From Fibrobacter sp. UWR4 (lineage in GTDB: Bacteria; Fibrobacterota; Fibrobacteria; Fibrobacterales; Fibrobacteraceae), in the NCBI RefSeq assembly GCF_003149045.1, contig NZ_QGDU01000009.1, forward strand, positions 1 to 64,000: 64,000 nt of DNA, written 5' to 3'. The notes below the pieces were generated by a model, which saw only the letters and a program-made list of their open reading frames with translations, did not search any database and had not been told where the DNA came from. The translations under genes and the position numbers were made by a program. Position 1 is the stretch's first letter, and every line of letters starts with the position of its first letter. This document shows positions 51,549 to 61,016 of the stretch, one piece after another.

Positions 51549-52283
51549 ATGATCAACGTTAAGGGTAAATGGACCTTGATTACCGGCGGTTGCCGTGGTG
51601 TAGGCCGTCTTACTGCTATTGAAATGGCTAAACTGGGTGCAAATATCATCCTCCAGGGCCGTTGCAAGGCTAACGCAGACAAGGTCATTGAAGAATTGAA
51701 GCCCTATGGCGTAGAAGTCCGTGCCGTCGGTTGCAATCTTGAAAGTGCCGATGAAGTGGCTGCCGCCCTCGCTGAAATTGATTCCTGGGGTATCCAGGTT
51801 GACTTGGTTTACAATAACGCAGGTCTCATGAGTCATTATTTCCAGGACTACCTGACCAACACTATGGAAGATTTCCACCACGCAATGGCTGTGAACTTCT
51901 ATGCTCCGGTCCAAATTGCCTACCATTTCCTGCCGGGTATGATTAAGCGTGGCTTTGGCCGTATGCAGTTGACCACCAGTGGCATCGCTAACGAGCCGGA
52001 ACTCATGGGTTATGCTTGTGCAAAGGCCGCCCTCACCAAGTTTGTGAAGGATTTTGCCGTTAAGCTGAACGGAACTGATGTTATGATGAACCTCATGGAT
52101 CCGGGTTGGTTGCGTACGGATTTGGGTGGTCCTGCTGCCCCCAACGCTCCTGAAACTGTTATCCCGGGCTCCATGGTGGGCGTTCTCCTTGATGACAAGA
52201 AGAGCGGTCGTTGGTTCAGTGCCCAGGAATTTACCGGCATGACTCTTGAAGACGCTTTGAAGAAGGGTGCAACCGTCGAATAA
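51549..52283 (+). CDS. Short-chain dehydrogenase/reductase
   Basis: A 244-residue SDR. TGGCRGVG (12-19) binds the dinucleotide, NNAG follows at ~88-91, Ser at ~142 and YACAK (~155-159) form the active site. Substrate unknown. AAGGAT precedes the ATG. The gene stands alone with its own terminator. Confidence 0.9.
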   Translation: MINVKGKWTLITGGCRGVGRLTAIEMAKLGANIILQGRCKANADKVIEELKPYGVEVRAVGCNLESADEVAAALAEIDSWGIQVDLVYNNAGLMSHYFQDYLTNTMEDFHHAMAVNFYAPVQIAYHFLPGMIKRGFGRMQLTTSGIANEPELMGYACAKAALTKFVKDFAVKLNGTDVMMNLMDPGWLRTDLGGPAAPNAPETVIPGSMVGVLLDDKKSGRWFSAQEFTGMTLEDALKKGATVE

Positions 52284-52337
52284 AACGGAGCATCTAATGG
52301 AGTGAAATCTCCCAAAGAATCCTCCTAACCCCCAAAA

Positions 52338-52372
52338 AGCTGGTGGTGGCTTCGGCTGCCACCAGTTTTTTT
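52338..52372 (+). terminator. Rho-independent terminator of the SDR gene
   Basis: CTGGTGG / CCACCAG stem closed by a TTCG-type tetraloop, followed by seven T. Confidence 0.85.
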
Positions 52373-52380
52373 GAAGGTAT

Positions 52381-52438
52381 TCCTGAACAAGTTTCAGGAC
52401 CAGCTTTTCATGACGTCATCCTGAACAAGTCTCAGGAT
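52381..52438. repeat. Two copies of a CCTGAACAAG-TCAGGA hairpin repeat
   Basis: TCCTGAACAAGTTTCAGGA (52381-52399) and the related ATCCTGAACAAGTCTCAGGAT (52418-52438) are dispersed-repeat units, each a small hairpin, lying between the SDR terminator and the deaminase promoter. Confidence 0.7.
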
Positions 52439-52448
52439 TTGCTTTTAT

Positions 52449-52456
52449 TATATTTA
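52449..52456 (+). promoter_or_regulatory. Putative -10 element (TATATTTA) of the deaminase gene
   Basis: TAnnTTTA ends exactly 5 bases before the ATG, the same spacing as at purN and nspC. No ribosome binding site. Confidence 0.5.
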
Positions 52457-52461
52457 TCCCC

Positions 52462-53022
52462 ATGAACAATAATTCCTCCCGCACAAAGCTCCGTGACGAA
52501 GTCTACACCCAGATGATGGTGGCCCAGGCTCGTCTTTCCAAAGATCAGAACACTCAGATGGGTGCAATCCTGGTTTCCCCCGAAGGCCGTGTCATCAGTA
52601 CTGGTTACAACGGCGCTCCCGCCGGCTTTGACGACGAGACTGTTCCTTACACTCGCGAGAAACAGCTGTTGGCTTATGATCTTTTGGATGCAGACTCCGG
52701 TGAATTGCTGAGCCATCACGAGTTCGAGGCCAATAAGTACCCCTTCATGGTTCATGCAGAAATTAATGCCCTGCACTATGCCCGCGGTAAGGTTCCCGAA
52801 GGCTCCAAGCTCTACGTGATCGGTTTTCCTTGCGAACGCTGTGCTCTGGATGTAAGTCTTTCCGGCGTGTCCGAAGTTTTCGTGACCAAGGATGATTACG
52901 ATCCCAAGTCTACCCTCAATAACAGTCGCGACACCGCCTACTATATGTTTGCTCAGGCACACATTGTAGTGACCCTCTGTGGTAAGCGTATTCGTCCCGT
53001 GGTAAGCAAGCCTAATGCGTAA
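52462..53022 (+). CDS. dCMP deaminase-family protein
   Basis: A 186-residue zinc deaminase. Zinc and catalytic residues are in VHAEIN (H98, E100) and PCERC (C124, C127). The N-terminal MVAQARLSKDQNTQMGAIL and GYNGAPAGFDD are typical of dCMP deaminases (ComEB-like), which feed dUMP synthesis for dTMP. It overlaps the next gene by 8 bases. Confidence 0.88.
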   Translation: MNNNSSRTKLRDEVYTQMMVAQARLSKDQNTQMGAILVSPEGRVISTGYNGAPAGFDDETVPYTREKQLLAYDLLDADSGELLSHHEFEANKYPFMVHAEINALHYARGKVPEGSKLYVIGFPCERCALDVSLSGVSEVFVTKDDYDPKSTLNNSRDTAYYMFAQAHIVVTLCGKRIRPVVSKPNA

Positions 53023-53905
53023 GCTCACCGCCTATATTTCAAGTTTCCTGTTGGCTTTTGCCTGCGAGGTTTCTGCCCAGGAAGTTCCTGCCGAGGAGAC
53101 TCCTGTTGCTGCGTCCCCAGTAGAAGAAGCTGCCGTGGAAGAGGCTCCTGTTGCAGAGCACGCTCCTGCAGAAAACGTAGAAGTCTCAACACCTGCAGAA
53201 ATCACCGAGGTATCCGCCCCTGCGGAACAGAGGCCGGAGGTCAATCGCCTGGACACAGCCCTGGTGGTTCGTCTCCTGAACTCTGGTAAGAAACCTTACC
53301 CTCGCTATCTTCCTGCGGGTTTGTTCGTCAGGTCTAGCTACGGACCATCCAATGGCGTGGACTTTGGTATAGGCTTTATGTTTCCTCTTTCCAGGAGTTG
53401 GCCTGTATCCGTCGGCTTTGAACCGTTCCATCTCCAAATTGCCGCAGACAATTTTCAGGTGGTGTCCGATGAAACTATCTGGATTGCCGCTGCCGGCGCC
53501 ATTATGGGCGGCCTTGGCCCAATTTTCAGAGGTCCCGATTTCCATAATGATTCCGTCAAGACTTCTGAAAAAACATCCATGGGTCCAGTAGGTTCCGTTC
53601 TGGCCGCTATTGCCTTGGTGCCTGTTTACGCACTTTGCGGTTCCCTGTACATTCCCGTGGTTCCCGGGTCCTGGCTGGGTATTTTGGATAGAAGTCGCCT
53701 GAACACTCAGATTATTTCCGAAGGATTCCACAAGCGTAGTTTTACCTATATGAACGACGTGGGATTGCGTCTTTCTCCTTTGGCAAGTTCTGATGGTGTT
53801 GTTCATGGCTTTGCGGATGGTGGAATCCGTTTCGAGAAGAACTTCGCCGCTGATATGAAGTACCACTATTTTGCTCAGCTAGGCATCTCTCTTTCATTCT
53901 TTTAA
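53015..53905 (+). CDS. Exported, probably outer-membrane protein of unknown function
   Basis: A 296-residue protein with a signal peptide (cleaved near VSA/QEVPA), an Ala/Pro/Glu/Val-rich spacer (~22-72) and a C-terminal part with alternating strands ending in QLGISLSFF, the Phe-terminated beta-signal of outer-membrane barrels. A hydrophobic stretch (GPVGSVLAAIALVPVYALCG) lies in the middle. No family recognised. Confidence 0.65.
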   Translation: MRKLTAYISSFLLAFACEVSAQEVPAEETPVAASPVEEAAVEEAPVAEHAPAENVEVSTPAEITEVSAPAEQRPEVNRLDTALVVRLLNSGKKPYPRYLPAGLFVRSSYGPSNGVDFGIGFMFPLSRSWPVSVGFEPFHLQIAADNFQVVSDETIWIAAAGAIMGGLGPIFRGPDFHNDSVKTSEKTSMGPVGSVLAAIALVPVYALCGSLYIPVVPGSWLGILDRSRLNTQIISEGFHKRSFTYMNDVGLRLSPLASSDGVVHGFADGGIRFEKNFAADMKYHYFAQLGISLSFF

Positions 53906-53947
53906 TCCGTAAAATACAGGCGCTTGTATTTAGAGGCATTTAAAAAA

Positions 53948-53980
53948 TAGGCAGATCCATCTGGACCTGCCTACTTTTTT
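53948..53980. terminator. Terminator between convergent genes
   Basis: TAGGCAG / CTGCCTA stem with internal GATCCA/TGGAC pairing, T6 on one side and A6 on the other. Confidence 0.8.
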
Positions 53981-54009
53981 GTTAGGAATATAACTTTTTT
54001 TTGCTAGGG

Positions 54010-56130
54010 TTATTTCAGGATCACTCGCTGGACTTGGTTGTCTGCGCGAACCATGAAGCTTCCCTTACGAGTCATGACAACATTTGCATGTCCGTTCATG
54101 AGTTTTCCTTTGGACAGGACTCGTCCCATCATATCCATGACAGCATAAGTCTTTGCACCCTGTGCAGTAATGGAGATAGAAGAACCTGCTGCTTGAATCT
54201 TCATGTTGGCAGTAGCAACGGGCTTAATGGTAATGGTCTCCGCATTGCCGCTTACACGGATGGATGTAATCTTTTTGAATTTGCCTTCAACTGCAGCAAA
54301 CAGGGTGTAGCGACCTTCGGGGAGATCGAGTTTCTGGTTGTTAACCTGAGGGGCAGCCGGATTAGTGAGGTCTATGCCGCCATGGTTGATCTTGCCGTTT
54401 TCAAGAAGTTCGCTGTTGTCGGTATCTGCGATGCCGTTTGTTGAAAGGAAATACTGAATTGTATTCGGTACCGACTTGCAGGTAGAATTCTCTTCAACGC
54501 CTTTGATCAAATCCATACAGCCAAATTCTGCTTTATTGTAGCAAAGTTCATAGGAAGAAACGTTTGTAGCGTAATCTTTTGTAGCGCGAATCTGGAGGTA
54601 GGAGGGAAGGCTACGCATAAAGATGTTGGTACGGATGGCCAAGTTGGACATGGTGGTGCGGCGGTCACAGGTGAACATGTCCAGATTATAGCGATTTCCT
54701 TCAACCAGCTTTCCGCTAAGACCTTCAAATTTGCTCAGGTCCACAAAACCCGGTGCTGCCAGGTGGGTACCGCCCAAGTCGATAGCCAACTTATTGTCGA
54801 TGAATACCCAAATATCATCATCGCCTAATACGGAGAATGTCTGCCCTGCTATATAGTCGAAGACTACGTGAGTTTCTGTACAGAAGTGTTGGTTGCGATT
54901 GCCGTACCAGCGAGGAACGCCTCCCTTATCGCTGGCAACCACTGTTTCAGAACTTGTCTTGTAGAATGTCCAGCCTTCCGGTGCCTCATCCTGGCATGCC
55001 CATCCTATAACACAGCTTGCCTTGGGATAAAGGGACTTGATTAGTGCTTCTGTATCGTCACCATCTGCAAAATGACCTTCACAGTCTGCACCGCCAGTCC
55101 AACCGGCTCCATTACAAACCAGATTGATTTTTGGAACACCTGTCGCTTCGTCAAGTTCTCTTAAATCCGGACCATAGAAGATGGGACCTTCGGCACTGCG
55201 TTTGATTCGGGCTGCAGCAAGAGGTGTCTGAAGGTTGGACTTGATCATTTCGTCGGTAGATTCTTCAACCGGGAAGAATCCGCCTGGAACGGTCGTCCCC
55301 TTGCTTTGGAATATGTCTGAATCAAACTTCCATTGGAAATTCTGAGTTCTGGTCAAAGGAATGTCGGAGCAGCTCGCTTCGTTTACACCTTCGGTAGGAG
55401 TGAACAGCTGGTTGAAGAACTTTTCATTGATGAAACAGGCTGCTCCCTTTGTGGTGAGTTTCGGCTTGCGCTTGAACTGGTTGACGGTCGTGTCCAATAC
55501 ACTTTCCACAATGCCTGTGGTAACACCGATACATCTGTTGACTGCCTTTTGGGCTACGTCTTGGTCTACGACGCCTTCAATGCCAAACTGACAGCTTTCC
55601 CCACCTGATCCGTAGCAGGAAAATGCGGGATGAAGCTTTGCATCGGTATCATAGACAACGGATTGCAGACTATATGTGCAAGAGCCTTCCACTCCTTCGG
55701 GGTATGTTGTATACCAACCGTCTTCACCGTCTATAAATTGTTCTTGATCCGCAACGAAGTATAGGGAGTCCGTATTGTATGCTTCAAAAAGAGTTGCCAA
55801 GGGAATGGGCGTTGCCGTGGCACCTGTTTCCCAGTTTCCGTTTAAGCCGATCATGTCTTCGCGATTGGAATCCCCTTTACGGAAAAAGACCACGTCGTCA
55901 GACAGCTTGTCAGCTTCAACATCTGCATAAAGCCAACCGCAATGTTTTTGATCTAACTTAAGTGCAGTACCGGTCTTGCCTCCGTCCAGACTGATTATGG
56001 GGGTGTCGGAAAGCCATGCGTCGAAATCTGGTGGAATAACGACGCTAATGTGCTTCGTTGCTGCGTTTGCACTGACTGCACCCGCAGAAATAACTGCTCC
56101 GCAAAGCAGAACCTTCATAGATGTGTTCAT
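54010..56130 (-). CDS. Fibro-slime domain protein with type IX-like C-terminus
   Basis: A 706-residue exported protein (signal peptide cut near ANA/ATKH). Residues ~425-500 hold the fibro-slime/PA14-like block: HVVFDYIAGQTFSVLGDDD, WVFIDNKLAIDLGGTH, then NLDMFTCDRR. Fibro-slime proteins of F. succinogenes are linked to adhesion to cellulose. The C-terminal ~65 residues (TYAVMDMMGRVLSKG ... GSFMVRADNQVQRVILK) look like a type IX secretion sorting domain, so it should be surface-bound. AGGAG precedes ATG 56130. Confidence 0.85.
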   Translation of the reverse strand: MNTSMKVLLCGAVISAGAVSANAATKHISVVIPPDFDAWLSDTPIISLDGGKTGTALKLDQKHCGWLYADVEADKLSDDVVFFRKGDSNREDMIGLNGNWETGATATPIPLATLFEAYNTDSLYFVADQEQFIDGEDGWYTTYPEGVEGSCTYSLQSVVYDTDAKLHPAFSCYGSGGESCQFGIEGVVDQDVAQKAVNRCIGVTTGIVESVLDTTVNQFKRKPKLTTKGAACFINEKFFNQLFTPTEGVNEASCSDIPLTRTQNFQWKFDSDIFQSKGTTVPGGFFPVEESTDEMIKSNLQTPLAAARIKRSAEGPIFYGPDLRELDEATGVPKINLVCNGAGWTGGADCEGHFADGDDTEALIKSLYPKASCVIGWACQDEAPEGWTFYKTSSETVVASDKGGVPRWYGNRNQHFCTETHVVFDYIAGQTFSVLGDDDIWVFIDNKLAIDLGGTHLAAPGFVDLSKFEGLSGKLVEGNRYNLDMFTCDRRTTMSNLAIRTNIFMRSLPSYLQIRATKDYATNVSSYELCYNKAEFGCMDLIKGVEENSTCKSVPNTIQYFLSTNGIADTDNSELLENGKINHGGIDLTNPAAPQVNNQKLDLPEGRYTLFAAVEGKFKKITSIRVSGNAETITIKPVATANMKIQAAGSSISITAQGAKTYAVMDMMGRVLSKGKLMNGHANVVMTRKGSFMVRADNQVQRVILK

Positions 56131-56304
56131 AATGTAACTCCTAAACCAAATAAATATGCGACTTGGGTAATCGATGCTTGTAATTTAATTAAACAATCGT
56201 GAAGCAAATTGTTTGATTTGAAAATTGCATAATTGTGTGATTATTGAGCGCAAAAAATGCCATATATGCCTAGGAAGTGAAATTTTGTGCACTATTTTTG
56301 TCCG

Positions 56305-56340
56305 TTGACACAAAATGTCAATGGGCTTATTCTATATTAG
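56305..56340 (+). promoter_or_regulatory. Putative radA promoter
   Basis: TTGACA (56305-56310) forms an inverted repeat with TGTCAA five bases later. TATATTAG (56333-56340) ends 5 bases before the radA ATG. No ribosome binding site is seen, so a leaderless mRNA is possible. Confidence 0.4.
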
Positions 56341-56345
56341 TGCAC

Positions 56346-57740
56346 ATGGTAGCAGTAAATAAAAACAAGAAAGAAATTGAATTCCTCTGTACGGAATGCG
56401 GTAATACAACTCCCAAGTGGGCAGGAAAGTGCCCATTCTGTGGAGCGTGGAGTAGTCTTAAGGAACACGTTGTAGAAAAGTTGGATGTGGCTGCAAGTCG
56501 CGGTGGGCGAGGGCTGGGTGGTCCGGTCCATAAGGTGGTGTCCCTCAAGGATGTTGCTACTGAAGATACGAAACGATTAAGTACTGCCAATACGGAATTC
56601 GACCGCGTGCTGGGCGGTGGCTTCGCTCCCGGAAGCCTTGTCCTCATTGGCGGCGATCCCGGTATTGGCAAGTCCACTCTGGTTCTTACAACTCTTGCCA
56701 CCATGAATGCCGCGGGAGTCAGGGCTCTTTATGTCAGTGGCGAAGAAAGCGCCTGTCAGGTGAAACTTCGTAGCGAACGTCTGAACGTGGCTGGCTCCGA
56801 CATGCTTCTGCTGTGCGAGACAAGTCTTGAAAAAATCATCCAGCAGGCCAATGACATCAAACCGCAGATCCTCGTAATCGATTCCATCCAGACGGTCTAT
56901 AAAGACGACCTGAATGGAACGCCGGGTTCTGCAGCTCAGCTTCGTGAATGCACGTTAGACCTTATGGTATGGGCAAAAAACTCCGGTTGCATTACGGTTC
57001 TTATCGGCCATGTCACCAAGGATGGTCAGATCGCTGGCCCCCGCATTCTGGAACATATGGTGGATACCGTAGTCTATTTTGAAGGGGATCGTAACCATCA
57101 GTACCGTCTACTCCGTACCATCAAGAATCGTTTTGGCGCCACCGATGAAATCGGCGTATTCGAGATGACCAGCCATGGATTGTCTTCCGTTCCCAACCCC
57201 AGCAAGGTATTCCTGCAGGAGGGTGTACCGCCAACTCCAGGCAGTGTGGTTTGCTGCACCTTGGAAGGGTCCCGCGCTCTTCTATTTGAAACGCAGGCTC
57301 TCGTCAATCAGACTACCTTCGCGGTTCCACAGAGAGTGGCCGCTGGCATTGATGCCAAGCGCCTCACCATCATTCTCGCCCTTCTGGAAAAGTTTGGGGG
57401 TATTACCATCGGGGCTTCCGACGTATTTGCAAGCATCGCCGGCGGAATGAAGATAAACGATACTTCCTCGGACCTGGCCCTTGCGTTAGCTATTGCCAGC
57501 AATCATCTGGGAATACCTCTGTCCCGTCAGACGATTGCCATCGGGGAACTGGGTCTCTCTGGAGAAATCCGTAGTGTAAGCCTTCTGGATCAACGCCTTA
57601 AGGAGGCCCGCCGCCTAGGCATGACCGAAGCTATCGTTCCTGCTGGAGGTAATATTCCCACCGACTCCAGGAGCTCCTTGAAAGTCACCCGGGTGAAGAC
57701 CTTGAGTGAAGCTATATCTTGGTTAAATGACAAACGTTAA
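56346..57740 (+). CDS. radA: DNA repair protein RadA (Sms)
   Basis: A 464-residue branch-migration ATPase that processes recombination intermediates. Four-Cys zinc finger at 15-32 (CTECG ... CPFCG), Walker A GGDPGIGKST (~102-111), the RadA-specific KNRFG (~259-263) and a Lon-protease-like C-terminal domain (LAIASNHLGIPL). A longer upstream frame to 56277 is rejected as it passes through the promoter and lacks conservation. Confidence 0.95.
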   Translation: MVAVNKNKKEIEFLCTECGNTTPKWAGKCPFCGAWSSLKEHVVEKLDVAASRGGRGLGGPVHKVVSLKDVATEDTKRLSTANTEFDRVLGGGFAPGSLVLIGGDPGIGKSTLVLTTLATMNAAGVRALYVSGEESACQVKLRSERLNVAGSDMLLLCETSLEKIIQQANDIKPQILVIDSIQTVYKDDLNGTPGSAAQLRECTLDLMVWAKNSGCITVLIGHVTKDGQIAGPRILEHMVDTVVYFEGDRNHQYRLLRTIKNRFGATDEIGVFEMTSHGLSSVPNPSKVFLQEGVPPTPGSVVCCTLEGSRALLFETQALVNQTTFAVPQRVAAGIDAKRLTIILALLEKFGGITIGASDVFASIAGGMKINDTSSDLALALAIASNHLGIPLSRQTIAIGELGLSGEIRSVSLLDQRLKEARRLGMTEAIVPAGGNIPTDSRSSLKVTRVKTLSEAISWLNDKR

Positions 57741-57751
57741 AGTGAAAAAAA

Positions 57752-57786
57752 AGAAATGACGCTCGAAAGAGCGCCATTTCTTTTTA
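57752..57786. terminator. Bidirectional terminator
   Basis: GAAATGACGCTC / GAGCGCCATTTC stem with A-run before and T-run after, between the convergent radA and pentapeptide genes. Confidence 0.85.
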
Positions 57787-57809
57787 ATCCGTTTGTTATC
57801 CAAAGAAAA

Positions 57810-59225
57810 TTAATCTTCGTCGTCTTCAGCTTTCTTTTTCTTCTTCTTCTTCTTCGGCATAGCGTCGTCGGCTACCTTGGACTTGTTGCCGGAAACCTTG
57901 ATGTCAGCAGCCTTTTCACCGCGCTTGGTGAAGCCATACTGACGAGGATCGAAGCCAGAGGGGAAGACGGTCTTGTTATCGTAGATCACCTTCTTGGCGG
58001 TGAACTTTTCGATCTTGGCGCCATCCAGGTTTGCACCGGAGAAGTCAACGTCGTTCATCTTGGTGTCGGCGTCGATCTTGATGCCCTGCATGTTGGCGTT
58101 GGTGAAGTTTACCATTTCGAGCTTAGCACCTGCGAAGCTGACGCCACCCATCTGAGCGAGGATGAAGTCGGAACGTTCGATGGTGGAGTTTGCGAAGTTT
58201 GCCTTGGTCAGGTCGGACTTATCGAAGATGTTCTTACGGACGAATGCGCCGTCGAACACAGCCTTCATAAGTTCAGCTTCCTTAAAGTCGTTCTTTTCGA
58301 CGGTAGCATCATAGAAAGATGCCTTGTTCAGCTTGGACTTGCTGAATTCGCTCTTGGAGACGGAACCCTTATCGAATACCACGCCGCTCAGGTCCTGACC
58401 GGAGAACTTCATGTTCTTGACGGTGGACTGTGCGAACTTGGCCTTCTGGAGCTGGGTCTTGGAGAGGTCAACATCGTTAAAGGTGGTCAGAGAAAGGTCT
58501 GCTTCCTGGAGGTTGACGTTCTTGAATTCAGCGCCGCTGAATTCAGCCTGGGAAAGACCAGCCTTTGCGAAGTTAACGTCAATCAGGTCGACACCCTTGA
58601 ACTTTGCTGCAATGAGGTTACATGCGGTAAAGTCGGTCTTCACGAGAGTTGCCTTGCGGAGGTCTGCACCAGCCATCAAGGAACGGGAGAAGTTGGTGTT
58701 AGTCAGGTTTGCCTTAGTGAGGTCGGCGCCGGTAAGGTCAACGTCCATGACGGAGGCCATGGAGAGGTCTGCCTTGCTAAAGTCGGTGTTTTCGTCCACC
58801 TTCATAGCGTCCAGACGGGCATTCTTCATGTTGGTCTTGGGGAACTGGCTACCAAGGAGGGTTGCACGATAAAGGTTTGCGCCTTCGAGGTCAGCGCCTT
58901 CGAAAGAAGAGTTACGGATGTCAGCACCGCTGATGACCACCTTCTGGAGGTTGGCGTCTTCGAAAGTAGCGCCGCTAATCACAGCATTCTGGAAGGATAC
59001 TTCCGGAAGGGATGCCTTTGCAAACTTGGGACCTTCACCAGTTGCACGACGGAAGTCGGTGGTGTTCTTTACGGCCTTGGACTTGGAGAAGTCGAAACCG
59101 TCAATTTTCTTATTACTAAAAGAAACGTTCAGGTCCTTACCAACCCAGTCGGTCTGGGCGAAGGCATTCATTGCCAGGGCACTGACCAGGCAGAGGCCAA
59201 ACTTAGATACTCTCTTCATATTCAT
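57810..59225 (-). CDS. Exported pentapeptide-repeat protein with Lys-rich tail
   Basis: A 471-residue protein with a signal peptide (MKRVSKFGLCLVSALAMNAFA). Nearly the whole mature part is pentapeptide repeats of the A(D/N)Lxx type (for instance GADLEGANLYRATLLGS, SKADLSMASVMDVDLTGADL), which should fold into a long right-handed quadrilateral helix. The end has eight Lys in a row followed by AEDDED. Most pentapeptide proteins are cytoplasmic, so export is notable; function unknown. AAAGGG lies 10 bases before ATG 59225; ATG 59219 is an alternative. Confidence 0.85.
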   Translation of the reverse strand: MNMKRVSKFGLCLVSALAMNAFAQTDWVGKDLNVSFSNKKIDGFDFSKSKAVKNTTDFRRATGEGPKFAKASLPEVSFQNAVISGATFEDANLQKVVISGADIRNSSFEGADLEGANLYRATLLGSQFPKTNMKNARLDAMKVDENTDFSKADLSMASVMDVDLTGADLTKANLTNTNFSRSLMAGADLRKATLVKTDFTACNLIAAKFKGVDLIDVNFAKAGLSQAEFSGAEFKNVNLQEADLSLTTFNDVDLSKTQLQKAKFAQSTVKNMKFSGQDLSGVVFDKGSVSKSEFSKSKLNKASFYDATVEKNDFKEAELMKAVFDGAFVRKNIFDKSDLTKANFANSTIERSDFILAQMGGVSFAGAKLEMVNFTNANMQGIKIDADTKMNDVDFSGANLDGAKIEKFTAKKVIYDNKTVFPSGFDPRQYGFTKRGEKAADIKVSGNKSKVADDAMPKKKKKKKKAEDDED

Positions 59226-59346
59226 ATACAATTTTCCCTTTAAGGATAAAACCAAATAACGGATAGCCCTAAAATAACTAAAAAATTTGTAAAACTGCAA
59301 CAGATTTAAAAAAAGTCTTCAAATAAAAGCTAACTTGTAGGTCGAA

Positions 59347-60543
59347 ATGAGTCTTTTTGCGTCAAATCAGTACGATGTAGTGGTTTGTGGGGCCGGTCCT
59401 GCCGGTCTTATGGCTGCCTGTACCCTGGGAAGATTGACCGCCGGTGCCAGACGGATTTTGCTTTTGGACAGAAAAGAACCCTGGAAAGAGCCTATTTTCT
59501 GTGCTGAAGCAGTTTCTACCCGTCGATTGAAGGCCCTTTGGCCTATTGATCCTTCCTTTGTCCGTGGAAACCTCTCCGGAATCTATTTTACATCTCCCAA
59601 GCGCTATCGTGCGGAATTTTACAGCAAGGACTGCGGTCTTCAGCTGAACCGTTCCGCCCTGCACAAGAATATTGCAGAAGAATGCGTCAAGGCAGGGGTG
59701 GAATGTCATTTCGATACGGTGGCACAGAAACTTGAACGTGTAGAAGATGGCTGGAACCTGGTGGTTTCCAGACAGGGCGTGGAAGAAACCATCCGCTCTA
59801 CCATTATAATAGACACTACCGGCCCGGGTGCAAAACTTACCCGTAACATCTCCTGCCTGGAAGGGATGGAAGATGGCTCTACGGATTTGGAACCTGCCAT
59901 TTTTGCTGTAGCGGAGGGGATTCCCCACAGTCGAGAACATATTGAATTGTTCTTTGGTAGCGAATTCAAGGATGGCTACGGCTGGATCTTCCCCCGTGAT
60001 GGCAAGGAAGTGAATATTGGTCTAGTTCTCGGTAAGAATGTAAGGAGCGATGTTTCCTTGCGTCAGAGGTTGTTGGACTTTATCAACCGTGATTACCCAG
60101 GTGCTACCGTAAAGGGTATTTACGGCGGAAAGATTGCCTGCGGTCAGTCCAATAAGGCCATTGCCAAGTGCGGACTTTTTAAGGCTGGGGATTCTGCCAG
60201 CTGCGTTAACCCTATTAGCCGTTCCGGTATTACGGAATCCCTGCTGTGTGGTAAAATTGTAGCCGAGGCGGCCAATGAATGGCTTAACGACTCCGGTGAA
60301 AATCGTTCCGTAATTGAAATGAATGCCACTAAGCGCTGGATGACGGAAATGGGAAATTCCCATATGCAGATTGCTCGCGGTAAGGATGGCTTTAATCGGA
60401 TTACCGATGAACAGTTTGATAAGGCTGCGTTCCGTCTTTCCAAGATGCCTCGCGAGAAACAGACTATTTTCCGCATTTTCTTTAACGTACTTTGGGCAAG
60501 TCCCTCCTTGGTCTGGAAGATGCGTTCTTTCCTGCATTGGTAG
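59347..60543 (+). CDS. FAD-dependent oxidoreductase, geranylgeranyl-reductase family
   Basis: A 398-residue flavoprotein. The GAGPAG dinucleotide loop is at ~15-20, and GYGWIFPRDGKEVNIGLVLG and GDSASCVNPISRSGI are typical of the GGR family, which reduces isoprenoid chains or menaquinone side chains. The exact substrate is not clear. It is followed 18 bases later by sufE. Confidence 0.85.
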   Translation: MSLFASNQYDVVVCGAGPAGLMAACTLGRLTAGARRILLLDRKEPWKEPIFCAEAVSTRRLKALWPIDPSFVRGNLSGIYFTSPKRYRAEFYSKDCGLQLNRSALHKNIAEECVKAGVECHFDTVAQKLERVEDGWNLVVSRQGVEETIRSTIIIDTTGPGAKLTRNISCLEGMEDGSTDLEPAIFAVAEGIPHSREHIELFFGSEFKDGYGWIFPRDGKEVNIGLVLGKNVRSDVSLRQRLLDFINRDYPGATVKGIYGGKIACGQSNKAIAKCGLFKAGDSASCVNPISRSGITESLLCGKIVAEAANEWLNDSGENRSVIEMNATKRWMTEMGNSHMQIARGKDGFNRITDEQFDKAAFRLSKMPREKQTIFRIFFNVLWASPSLVWKMRSFLHW

Positions 60544-60561
60544 TATAAAGGTTTGTTGATC

Positions 60562-61008
60562 ATGTCTGAAGTTATTGAAAAACGTCTTGAGGAGGTTCGT
60601 GCCAAGTTTGCCGGATTTACGGACCCTGACGACAAGTGGAACTTTTTGATTGGTCTTGCCAAGGAACATAAGGGCATGGACCCTGCCCTCAAGAACGAAA
60701 AGTTCGTGGTGGTGGGCTGTGCTGCGACCATGTATCTCGTTCCTCAGTTTACCGGCAGTACCATTCATTTCGAGATGGATGTGGAAGGCGGTGCCACCAA
60801 CCCGCTCATTAGCCGCGGTCTTGGCGCTCTTGCCTTGAGCATCTATAACGACATGCTTCCTTCCGACATTCTGTCGGTAGATCCTAAGTTTTTCCAGGAC
60901 ATCGGACTGAATGTGGGGCTTTCTCCCACTCGTTCCAATGGCTTTGCTAGCCTCCTGAAACAGATTTATCTATATGCACGCGTCTATGACGCAATTTCTA
61001 AAAAGTAA
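60562..61008 (+). CDS. sufE: SufE-like sulfur acceptor
   Basis: A 148-residue protein that takes persulfide sulfur from a cysteine desulfurase for Fe-S assembly. The acceptor Cys is C53 in VVVGCAATM, in the place of the usual V-x-G-C loop. Here the residues after Cys differ from the common QSQVW. No sufS or sufBCD gene lies in the window. Confidence 0.83.
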   Translation: MSEVIEKRLEEVRAKFAGFTDPDDKWNFLIGLAKEHKGMDPALKNEKFVVVGCAATMYLVPQFTGSTIHFEMDVEGGATNPLISRGLGALALSIYNDMLPSDILSVDPKFFQDIGLNVGLSPTRSNGFASLLKQIYLYARVYDAISKK

Positions 61009-61016
61009 GGTGAAAA

